IMG/VR virus record: IMGVR_UViG_3300005515_000067 | Coordinates: 1-20,151 of that record | Source: a virus | Strand: one strand, 5' to 3' | Length of the DNA: 20,151 nt | Shown: piece by piece, positions 12,379 through 19,247 of the stretch | Position numbering within the stretch: position 1 is the first letter of the stretch | How the letters are laid out: each line of letters begins with the position of its first letter | Program-made: the position numbers and the translations under genes | Notes under the pieces: generated by a model | Told to the model about the DNA's origin: nothing | Database searches by the model: none | What the model saw: the letters and a program-made list of their open reading frames with translations, nothing else

Positions 12379-12905
12379 CACACCCCTGCCATCTTGCTGA
12401 TCGTCTCGTCCTTCTCGCGCGAGCTGCGCGAGCTGCCGAATTCGAAGGCGAAATAATCCTTCAGACAGGACCCCAGAATGCCGGCAATGGTGGACAGGAT
12501 GCCGACCGCTTCGCCCGGCATCTGGCCCTTGAACTGGACCAGCACATAGAGGCAGGCAATCAGCCCGACGACGACTGCCATCACGGCCATGTCGGCGCGG
12601 TAGTTGTGGCCGGCATTCATCTTGCGCACTTCCGTGTCGTGCGCGCGTGCGTCGACGCGGTCTGCCAGATAAGCCTTCTCGAGATCGACCTGCTGGGCGC
12701 CTACGGCCTGGCGGAACTCCAGCACCTTGTTCGGATCGGCCTGGATGGCCGCCAGCGCGGCCTCGCCGGTGTCGGCGCCGGTGACGGTCTTGGCAATGTC
12801 GACGACCTTGCCGGCGACGTCCGCCGCCTTATCGCTGCCGGTGAGGAGTTTGACCAGGGACGGCGCGAACTGCGCAAGCGCCATGGCGATCGTAATCGGG
12901 TCCAT
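12378..12905 (-). CDS. Holin of the 3TM family
   Basis: 175 residues from ATG 12905, preceded by AAGGAG at good spacing; a TTG one codon earlier is less likely. The N-terminal ~40 residues form a hydrophobic or amphipathic helix (MALAQFAPSLVKLL), a polar helical stretch follows, and two membrane helices lie near residues 104-125 (MAVMAVVVGLIACLYVLVQF) and 130-150. This fits the three-TM holin family described from gene transfer agents and phages. It would open the inner membrane to release the lysozyme encoded just upstream in the same operon (1-bp stop/start overlap). Confidence 0.8.
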   Translation of the reverse strand: MDPITIAMALAQFAPSLVKLLTGSDKAADVAGKVVDIAKTVTGADTGEAALAAIQADPNKVLEFRQAVGAQQVDLEKAYLADRVDARAHDTEVRKMNAGHNYRADMAVMAVVVGLIACLYVLVQFKGQMPGEAVGILSTIAGILGSCLKDYFAFEFGSSRSSREKDETISKMAGV

Positions 12906-13321
12906 CAAAATTCTCCTTTACGCATGAGTTCGGCCAGGCGGCGGGCGCGATCGCCGACCTGCTTGGCCCATTTCGAATCCAGCATCTCGGCGGCCGCCTC
13001 GGTGTAGCGGCCGGCGCGCGCGTGGTCCAGCATGTTCACGAAGAGCAGCAGGCGCTTGATGCCCAGGTTGAAGCACATGTTGGCCAGCACGTTCTGGCGC
13101 GCCTCCGACAGTTGCCGCCACCACGGGATAAAGCGGTCGAGATCCTTTTCCGCCAGATCGATATCGTTCTTGAGCATCAGGGCGATTTCGTCGTCGAAGA
13201 AAGGACGGTCGGTCAGGTTGCGGCCGACGCCGCCCGTCAGCTTGCCGACGGTGTCGATGTAGACCAGCGCGCGCCGGCCCTCGTCGATGGTGAGCTGTGC
13301 AGCGAGTTTTTCACGGTTCAT
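12905..13321 (-). CDS. GH24 phage lysozyme (endolysin)
   Basis: 138 residues. Catalytic residues E14 (IDEG), D23 (YIDTVG) and T29 (KLTGGVG) have exactly the spacing of T4 lysozyme E11/D20/T26. Downstream the LSEARQNVLANMCFNLG and GRYTEAAAEML segments are typical of the C-terminal lobe. The enzyme cleaves the glycan strands of peptidoglycan. No signal peptide or signal-anchor is present, so export depends on a holin. It lies between the XhlA-like gene and the holin gene, with gaps of 2 bp and an overlap of 1 bp. Confidence 0.92.
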   Translation of the reverse strand: MNREKLAAQLTIDEGRRALVYIDTVGKLTGGVGRNLTDRPFFDDEIALMLKNDIDLAEKDLDRFIPWWRQLSEARQNVLANMCFNLGIKRLLLFVNMLDHARAGRYTEAAAEMLDSKWAKQVGDRARRLAELMRKGEF

Positions 13322-13323
13322 GG

Positions 13324-13572
13324 TCAGGCCTTCAGGTGAGAAAGAATCCAGGTCAGGCCGCTGCCGATTGAGCCGGCGGCACCGCCGATCAGCATCAGCG
13401 TGCGCCAGCCGCCGCGGGCTTCCGCCAGCTGCGCGAGCACCTTGTCCAGCTTTTCGTTCTGCAGGGTGTTGGTGGCGCGCAGGTCGGATACTGCGACCTT
13501 CAAATACGTGACTTCGACCTGCAGAGCAGCCAGGGCGATGGCGTTTTGTTGTTCAGTCATGGAGGTGGTCAT
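13324..13572 (-). CDS. XhlA-like small membrane protein
   Basis: 82 residues. An N-terminal heptad-rich stretch (ALQVEVTYLKVAVSDLRATN and onward, residues ~15-52) predicts a coiled coil, followed by one membrane helix (LMLIGGAAGSIGSGLTWILSHL, residues ~59-80). This layout matches XhlA-like hemolysin/holin-accessory proteins. The first ATG is chosen because GAGG lies eight bases upstream; a second ATG four codons later lacks a site. It opens the lysis cassette directly after the tailspike gene. It could be a second holin or antiholin. Confidence 0.7.
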   Translation of the reverse strand: MTTSMTEQQNAIALAALQVEVTYLKVAVSDLRATNTLQNEKLDKVLAQLAEARGGWRTLMLIGGAAGSIGSGLTWILSHLKA

Positions 13573-13581
13573 TGGTTGGCC

Positions 13582-15858
13582 TCATGCGGTCTTCACGATC
13601 ACGACAGCGCGGCCGTCGGCCTCGACCGTGATGACCTTGCCGACGGCGCGCATGTAGTTCGTCAGCGTCATATCCGCTTCGTTCATGGGCACGCCCTTGA
13701 TGCCGTCGCCGTCCTGCACGGGCACGATGTACTGGCCCGGCTGGGCGCCGTACACGTTGACCGGCACTCGGCCAGCAAATGCGATCCGGTCGACCGTGGC
13801 GCGCACCGCTTCGTGGTCCTCATCGTATTTCTTGGCGTCCGCTTCCCAGTCCTGCATGGCGGCCTTGTAATCGGCGCGCAGCTTGTCGATCAAGGCGGCA
13901 TATGCAGCGCGGTCGGCCTCTTCCTGCGCGGCCACGGCCTTCCAGTTTTCCAGCGCCTTTTCGAAGTTCTCCATGCGCTTTGCGTCCACGTCCGGAATGC
14001 CGAGTTCTTCAGGCGGGTACGGCGTGCGGCCTGCCGTGATGCCTTCGTAATCCGGTTCGACGTACACGGGTTCGACGGGACGCAGGCCGAGATCGGCCGC
14101 CCACGTGTCGCCGCCGACGTAGGACGGGTCAGTCGACTTAGTGGCGAACGTGACGGAATCCGCGAAACGATCCGTGATTTCGCCGTTGGCCGTCACACCG
14201 ACAATCTGACCTTTCGCAATCGTGCCCACGCCGGGCGCCTTGCGCATATATTCGGCATAGTCGGCCCCGCTGGTGTTCACCGTGCCGGCCGCGTTGATCG
14301 AACGGCCATTGCTCGAGTGCTTGCCGGTGGCCAGTCCAGTGGGCGCACCGTTGATCGGCCCAGCGGTGACGTGCTGAAAGTAGGCGGCCGTCGTGCCCGC
14401 GCCCTGCAGCGTCAAGATCACGCCCGCCTCGGCCAGGCCAGGCTTGTTGATGATGTGCGACGAACCGGACGACACGCCCATGAAGCAGTTGCCGTTTGTG
14501 TCCATCCCGAAGCCACTCACGCCGCTCGGCGTGTTGACGCCGTACTGCGTGGCCGTGTAGCGCGTCGACCAGCCGAACCGGTTTTCCACCTTCCCGACCG
14601 GATCCTCGATGACGTAGTTCTTCGCACCGGCATCGGACACCGACGCGGTGCAGTTGTCGTTGTGGTTCGCGATCGCGTGGAACAGCTGGTACGTGTTGTC
14701 GGCGCTCTGCGCCTCGATCTGCGCTTGGAACAGCTCCAGGTAGTTGTGACCGATCTTCTCGCCCACGACGTTCGGGCCCAGCGTGATGCCGACGCCGACC
14801 TGCGCGCCGGCGGCGCCGCTGGAGCTCTGCAGCAGGTTCGCGAAGTACGAGTTCGCACCGCCCTTGTTTACCTTGATGGGCCGGTTCGACAGGATGTTGT
14901 TCCGGTGGAAGCGGCAGATTTGGAGACCCTGCGTGGTGGTCTCGGTAATGCCGTTGGCGAAGGCGAAGCCGGCGTCCCCGATGGTGTTGTTGTCGATCGT
15001 GTGCGCGTATGCGCCGGGCACAAACGCGCTCGTGACCGGATCGATGTCGGTCAACAGAATGCCGGTCCCGCCATTGTTCGATCCCGACAGCAGATAGCAG
15101 TCGTGGATATGAGCACGGCCGGCATAGACCCTGATCGGGGCCTGCGAGGCCGTCGACGGGCGGAAAATAATGTTCGACACCTCGCACTGCTGGTGCGCGA
15201 TGCGCAGCATGTCGAACACGGCCAGGTCGGGCGCGGTGATATACGTGCCGTACCGGGACGCACCGCGAATGCGCATGCCCTTGCCGGTGGTGACGATCGG
15301 TTGCGAGATCCGATAGTTCCCGGGCGGCAGGATCACCTCGCCGGCGAACGTCGTGAAGCACGCCAGGGCATTCTGCAGTGCCGTAGTGACGTCGGTCGGG
15401 ACGCCGTTGCGCACGTTGGCGATCTGGGCCGACGTCATGAAGTCGAACGCGCTCACGGAATCCCGGCCGCGATCGAGCAGCGTGCGCAGCTGGGCGCCAG
15501 CACCCGATGCATTGAAGCCGACGAGATTCGAGCCGGTCGGCGCGGCCAGCTGTGGCGAAATGTTCTGCAGACCGGCTGGGTCGGTGCTGTAGTTGTCGAC
15601 CGGGTATCCGCTGACCTGCTGGCCCGCGGCGGTCTTCAGGTCGACCTTGTACGCGCCATCCCAGAAAATCGCGGCTTCGCCTTTCGCGTCCAATGTGATC
15701 GGCCACTGGTGCGGGACCGTGCCGGCGGCGTCCTGGTACACGGCTTTCGGCGTCGTCGTGCCGGCGGCATAGGTGTACAGCTTGCAGCCGGCCGCCGGCG
15801 TGCCGTCGTTGTTGTAGTAGCGCTGTCGGCCTTCCGGCATGAGGGTGGTGGTAGGCAT
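13582..15858 (-). CDS. Tailspike with beta-helix and C-terminal chaperone-like domain
   Basis: 758 residues with AAGGA before the ATG. Residues 1-95 (LYTYAAGTTTPKAVYQDAAG, WPITLDAKGEA, FWDGAYKVDL) are a virion-attachment adaptor common to podoviral spikes. Residues ~135-500 look like a right-handed beta-helix of the pectate-lyase-3 type (FDFMTS, GEVILPPGNYRIS, many Asn/Gly turns), expected to bind or cut host surface polysaccharide. Residues ~525-758 (TSGADYAEYMRK, IVGVTANGEI, VDRIAFAGRVPVNV) resemble the Peptidase_G2-type intramolecular chaperone, interrupted at ~620-690 by a charged coiled coil. The spike probably trimerises and sets host range. Confidence 0.85.
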   Translation of the reverse strand: MPTTTLMPEGRQRYYNNDGTPAAGCKLYTYAAGTTTPKAVYQDAAGTVPHQWPITLDAKGEAAIFWDGAYKVDLKTAAGQQVSGYPVDNYSTDPAGLQNISPQLAAPTGSNLVGFNASGAGAQLRTLLDRGRDSVSAFDFMTSAQIANVRNGVPTDVTTALQNALACFTTFAGEVILPPGNYRISQPIVTTGKGMRIRGASRYGTYITAPDLAVFDMLRIAHQQCEVSNIIFRPSTASQAPIRVYAGRAHIHDCYLLSGSNNGGTGILLTDIDPVTSAFVPGAYAHTIDNNTIGDAGFAFANGITETTTQGLQICRFHRNNILSNRPIKVNKGGANSYFANLLQSSSGAAGAQVGVGITLGPNVVGEKIGHNYLELFQAQIEAQSADNTYQLFHAIANHNDNCTASVSDAGAKNYVIEDPVGKVENRFGWSTRYTATQYGVNTPSGVSGFGMDTNGNCFMGVSSGSSHIINKPGLAEAGVILTLQGAGTTAAYFQHVTAGPINGAPTGLATGKHSSNGRSINAAGTVNTSGADYAEYMRKAPGVGTIAKGQIVGVTANGEITDRFADSVTFATKSTDPSYVGGDTWAADLGLRPVEPVYVEPDYEGITAGRTPYPPEELGIPDVDAKRMENFEKALENWKAVAAQEEADRAAYAALIDKLRADYKAAMQDWEADAKKYDEDHEAVRATVDRIAFAGRVPVNVYGAQPGQYIVPVQDGDGIKGVPMNEADMTLTNYMRAVGKVITVEADGRAVVIVKTA

Positions 15859-15868
15859 CGGGTAGTCC

Positions 15869-16192
15869 TTATACGATGTCGGTTGCGGTGTACATGAAGG
15901 TCAGGCCGGCGCCCATGGCCTGGACTTTCCCGCCGGGGTTCAGGCCCTTGTTGATCAGTTCGAAGCACGGGTAGCTTTCGCCCGCGGCGATCGGGCGCGC
16001 CGAGATGTGCGTGATGACCGTGGTGCCGTCGGGCGCCACGAAAGCGACCGTGCCAGCGATGGGCGCGGCCGTCGTGTTGACCAGCGATGCGGATTTGATG
16101 ATTCGTTTGGTCAGGGCGGGCACTGTCGTGCCCATGTCGGCCAGCGCCGCGCCCAGCACCGCGCCGTCGAAGATGTACGGGTTGACTGCCAT
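15869..16192 (-). CDS. Small virion-associated protein, 107 aa
   Basis: 107 residues with AAAGGA before ATG 16192. The sequence is hydrophobic and beta-rich (TVAFVAPDGTTVITHISARP, CFELINKGLNPGGKVQA), suggesting a compact beta-sandwich. Its place between two tail genes and its composition indicate a small structural or tail-decoration protein. No family name can be given with confidence. Confidence 0.65.
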   Translation of the reverse strand: MAVNPYIFDGAVLGAALADMGTTVPALTKRIIKSASLVNTTAAPIAGTVAFVAPDGTTVITHISARPIAAGESYPCFELINKGLNPGGKVQAMGAGLTFMYTATDIV

Positions 16193-16213
16193 GGTGGTCC
16201 TTTCAGGTGGTTG

Positions 16214-16996
16214 TTATGCGGTCGTGCTGTCGGTGATCAGTCCCAGCGAGGCCCATGCGGTCAGCGCGGATGCGAGCGCCGCATTGCCGCCGCGCGAGCC
16301 CGTAACGGTCGGTTTTGCAACGGGGGTGGCGCCGAAGAAGCCGATGCCCGTGCCGTTGACAGAGATCCGCGTCGTGTTCGTCGCGCGCAGGGAAATCGTG
16401 GACGCGGCAACGGTGAGCGGGACGTAGCCGGCCGCCACGCGGTCATAGGCCAGCACACCGGTCGTGCCCGCTCCGAAAGCCGCGCCGTCCGAGTCGAACT
16501 CGAGCCCGGCCGCGCCGTTGTTGGAGACGACAAACCGGTACGTGGGTGACCCCGTGCCGGCGCTGAGGGTCGTGAACCTGCCGCTGTTGCGCGCGGTTGC
16601 GCCGATGGACGTGCCGTTGATCGTGCCGCCCGTGATGGCCACGGCATTCGCGTTCTGCCTGGCCATCGTGCCCAGCGACCCGAACGCGGCCGAATAGTCC
16701 GGGATCATGGCGATTTCCTTCCGGATGTCGTCCAGGATCCTGCGGTCAATCGACTGCGTCCACGTGAGCGCCGCCGCGACGTCCTGGGATCGGGTATCGG
16801 ACGCCGCCGGCACGTCGACACCGAAGGCGGCCAGCGCGGCCAGGTCGTCCGACGACATTCCGTTCGGGCCGCCGATCCGCGCCAGCACGGCGGTCAGCGC
16901 GCGCGAGAATTCCGGCGTCATCAGCACGGTCCCGTCCGGCTGCACGTTGCCGATCGCCACGCGCGCCGGGAACAGGTTCAAGGTGTTCTTGCTCAT
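16214..16996 (-). CDS. Tail fibre-like structural protein, 260 aa
   Basis: 260 residues. The N-terminal ~100 residues are helical and may attach to the virion. The middle has NANAVAITGGTINGTSIG and NSGRFTTLSAG, repetitive beta motifs typical of phage fibres and structural proteins, and the end has TVTGSRGGNAALASALTAW, a frequent phage structural C-terminus. It overlaps the gp10-like gene by 4 bp (ATGA), so the two are translated together. It could be an adaptor or side fibre. Confidence 0.7.
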   Translation of the reverse strand: MSKNTLNLFPARVAIGNVQPDGTVLMTPEFSRALTAVLARIGGPNGMSSDDLAALAAFGVDVPAASDTRSQDVAAALTWTQSIDRRILDDIRKEIAMIPDYSAAFGSLGTMARQNANAVAITGGTINGTSIGATARNSGRFTTLSAGTGSPTYRFVVSNNGAAGLEFDSDGAAFGAGTTGVLAYDRVAAGYVPLTVAASTISLRATNTTRISVNGTGIGFFGATPVAKPTVTGSRGGNAALASALTAWASLGLITDSTTA

Positions 16997-18426
16997 CGCG
17001 TCAGGCCCTCCGCGTCCACTGCGGCGCCGAGGATGACGCGCTTCACCGGATCGGAAATCGAGATCTCAAATACGCGATCGCGACTGCTGCCCAGGCGCCG
17101 AAGACGTGCGCGCGCCTTGAACTCGGCGATGCGGCCCATCGACATCGTGCGCAGAGTGCTCCAGGTGTGCCCGCCGTCGTCCGACCAGCGAACCATCATC
17201 AGCGGGTCGCTGCCCTGGCCAGTGAGCAGGCCGACGCCCGCCTCAATGTCGACCTGCAGGCCGTGGTAGCGGATGCGCCGGTAATCGCCGTCGGCCACGT
17301 GCGCCGCCGCCCGCCGCGCCAGCAACGGGTTGCCGTCGTCGTCGTAGCAGTCCAGGTCCAGCGCGTACAGGTTGCCGTTCTCCCAGTCGCCGACCACGTG
17401 CTCGCCGCTCCAGAACATGTGGCAGTTGGCGCGGTGCCGGTTCAGCTGGCCGTCGCTCGGGTCGAGCCATGCGCGCTCGTGCCAGAGCTGAGCTTTCACG
17501 CCGTAGACCCATGTCGCGTTCGCGCTGGGGAAGCTCAGCACATAGTGCGTTTCGCCTTCCTGCGTATAGGCGAAGGCTCGGGCATCCGAGATGTCGCCGT
17601 AGCTCTGGATCGCGCGCTCGATGCCGTCGTGGGACACGCGCACGGGCGAGTAGCCGTTCAGGCGCCAGACGGTGCCCTGGCCGGTCTTGTCCTCGCCCAG
17701 CCAGAACACGCTGTTGTCCAGGTCGGCCACCGAGTGCGGCGCGCAGCAGCCCTGTTCGATGAGCGCGTTGCCGTCGCGTGTATACGGGAAGTCGGCCTCG
17801 CCGGTGTAGCTCCACACCTCGGTCACGGTCCGTTTGAACAGCAGCAGCTGGCCGTGGTTGACGATATGGGAGACGATAGGCTCGGCGTTGCTGTCCGCCG
17901 CGGCGAAGTCGAGCGCGTCGAACGTCACCGAGCCGTCGGCCGCCGATATATAGAACTGGAACGTGCCGGGGCGGTCGAGGATGAAGGCGTTGTTCGCGTA
18001 GTCGACGCGCTGCCCGCCGTAGAACGCCTCGTCATCGATGCGCACCAGAGCGTTCGTGCCCAGGTTCAGCTGGTACCCGTTCGGGCCCGTCCCGAGTAGG
18101 GCGATGTTGCCGTTGTCCTTGATCGAGACGGGGGCGTCGAGCGCGTCGATCGTGCCCACCAGCGTTGGCGTGAAGTCGGCGGCCACACGGTAGACGTTGG
18201 AGCCGGCCACCGCAATGGCGTCGCCGACCGACGGCCGGTACAGCGCGCGGATGCCGCCGCCGGCGAGCGTCGCCAGCCGGCGCAGGCCGGGAGTGCCGAA
18301 CAGCGCGCGCACGGACTTGGCATTGCCTCCTGATTCATCAAGAACCGGATATAGATTGATACACCGCGACGCGCTAAAATTGAGGGACCTAGAAAGATAG
18401 GCTCCTCCAACAAAAGGGATTCTCAT
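16993..18426 (-). CDS. P22 gp10-like packaged DNA stabilisation (tail) protein
   Basis: 477 residues, close to P22 gp10 (472). It begins MRIPFVGGAYLSRSLN, CINLYPVLDESGG and GTPGLRRLATLAGGGIRALY, then repeated beta-propeller-like strands (TVTEVWSYTGEADFPYTR, GCCAPHSVADLDNSVFWLGE, WLDPSDG). Such proteins close the portal after DNA packaging and hold the tail needle or spike. The first ~36 codons (AGA, CTT, AGG, CTA, TCA) are A+T rich and unlike the GC-rich rest, continuing the composition of the HNH gene that abuts its start. No ribosome binding site precedes the ATG. Confidence 0.88.
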   Translation of the reverse strand: MRIPFVGGAYLSRSLNFSASRCINLYPVLDESGGNAKSVRALFGTPGLRRLATLAGGGIRALYRPSVGDAIAVAGSNVYRVAADFTPTLVGTIDALDAPVSIKDNGNIALLGTGPNGYQLNLGTNALVRIDDEAFYGGQRVDYANNAFILDRPGTFQFYISAADGSVTFDALDFAAADSNAEPIVSHIVNHGQLLLFKRTVTEVWSYTGEADFPYTRDGNALIEQGCCAPHSVADLDNSVFWLGEDKTGQGTVWRLNGYSPVRVSHDGIERAIQSYGDISDARAFAYTQEGETHYVLSFPSANATWVYGVKAQLWHERAWLDPSDGQLNRHRANCHMFWSGEHVVGDWENGNLYALDLDCYDDDGNPLLARRAAAHVADGDYRRIRYHGLQVDIEAGVGLLTGQGSDPLMMVRWSDDGGHTWSTLRTMSMGRIAEFKARARLRRLGSSRDRVFEISISDPVKRVILGAAVDAEGLTR

Positions 18427-19090
18427 GGTTGAAGACTGGAAGCCGATTGCAGGTTTTGAGGGGATCTACGAAGCCAGTAATCAGGGCAGGATTCGTAGAT
18501 TAGAGCGAGGGAAAAAGCTTTGCGCAGCGGATATTCCAAACATCGTGGCCTTACGTGAAAAAGGTTTGTCTCATCAAAAAATTGCAAACCAATTCGGAGT
18601 TAGTAAGAGAAACATTGCCATGATTTTCAAAGGACTTAACTGGGCCAATGACCCTGCACATCGTTTTATTCAAGGATCTCTGCTAACGACCGGCTACTTC
18701 ATGGTGCAGCTCCGCAAAGATGGAAAGTCGCACAGGCATTTGGTGCACAGACTGATCGCGCAGACGTTTATTGGCCCGATACCGGCTGGCCTGTGTATTA
18801 ACCATTTGGATGGAAACCCCAAGAACAATGCGGTGACCAATCTTGAAATCACAACATATGCCGGCAATGCTCAGCATGCGATTAAGGCTCTCGGTTGGAA
18901 GCCGACAGCTCAGCGTGGGCCTCAAAACGGTTGCGCGAAGCTAACCGAAGAGCAGGTTCGATATATAAAAAGTCAGCCGAAAAAATATGGAATCGCGACC
19001 AAGCTGGCGCGCGAATTTGGCGTCACTAATAGCGCAATTAGCTCAATCCTGAATGGGAAAAACTGGGCACATATCCAATCCAGGGCATAA
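18320..19090. mobile_element. Homing endonuclease insertion with converted flank
   Basis: A stretch visibly richer in A+T than everything around it, comprising the HNH gene and the first ~105 bp of the gp10-like gene. The change back to GC-rich sequence is abrupt at about 18320 and at 19090. This fits a free-standing homing endonuclease that arrived together with a piece of its donor's gp10 (co-conversion). No terminal repeats or target duplication are visible, as expected for homing. Confidence 0.65.
18425..19090 (+). CDS. Free-standing HNH homing endonuclease with two HTH modules
   Basis: 221 residues, SD AGGGA before ATG 18425. Residues 4-25 (WKPIAGFEGIYEASNQGRIR) form a NUMOD4 DNA-binding motif. 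Residues 33-76 hold an HTH module (LREKGLSHQKIANQFGVSKR), and 88-150 the HNH domain with H108 (LVHRLIAQTF), N126/H127/D129 (INHLDGN) and N139 (NLE). A second HTH occupies 169-216 (KLAREFGVTNSAISSIL). Both HTH modules end in an NWA motif, suggesting duplication. It probably nicks or cuts a specific phage sequence, most likely in gp10-type genes. It lies opposite to the late operon. Confidence 0.88.
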   Translation: MVEDWKPIAGFEGIYEASNQGRIRRLERGKKLCAADIPNIVALREKGLSHQKIANQFGVSKRNIAMIFKGLNWANDPAHRFIQGSLLTTGYFMVQLRKDGKSHRHLVHRLIAQTFIGPIPAGLCINHLDGNPKNNAVTNLEITTYAGNAQHAIKALGWKPTAQRGPQNGCAKLTEEQVRYIKSQPKKYGIATKLAREFGVTNSAISSILNGKNWAHIQSRA

Positions 19091-19091
19091 A

Positions 19092-19247
19092 TTGAGCGAC
19101 TACATCACCTTCAAACTGTGGAAAGCCGGGGCGCTCCTCGTGCTCGTCGTGATTTTCAGTGCCGTCCAGGGTTGGCGTGAGGGCACTAGTCGGAGCCGAC
19201 CACCGGAGCCGTCCGATAAAGGTACTGAAGCAGATTCGGACTCGTAG
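19092..19247 (+). CDS. Possible single-TM small protein, 51 aa
   Basis: 51 residues from TTG 19092, starting right after the HNH stop where GC-rich sequence resumes. The SDYITFKLWKAGALLVLVVI stretch and following residues give one N-terminal membrane helix and a polar tail, like many tiny phage membrane proteins. No ribosome binding site is seen. Its last 62 bp overlap the opposite-strand gene end. Possibly a gene whose original start was lost at the insertion junction. Confidence 0.4.
   Translation: MSDYITFKLWKAGALLVLVVIFSAVQGWREGTSRSRPPEPSDKGTEADSDS

Noticed and set aside
13546-15897. 783-codon open frame on the plus strand
   Set aside because: It is antisense to the tailspike gene in GC-rich DNA; its translation is Arg/Val/Asp-rich with no recognisable motifs, whereas the minus strand encodes a clear tailspike.
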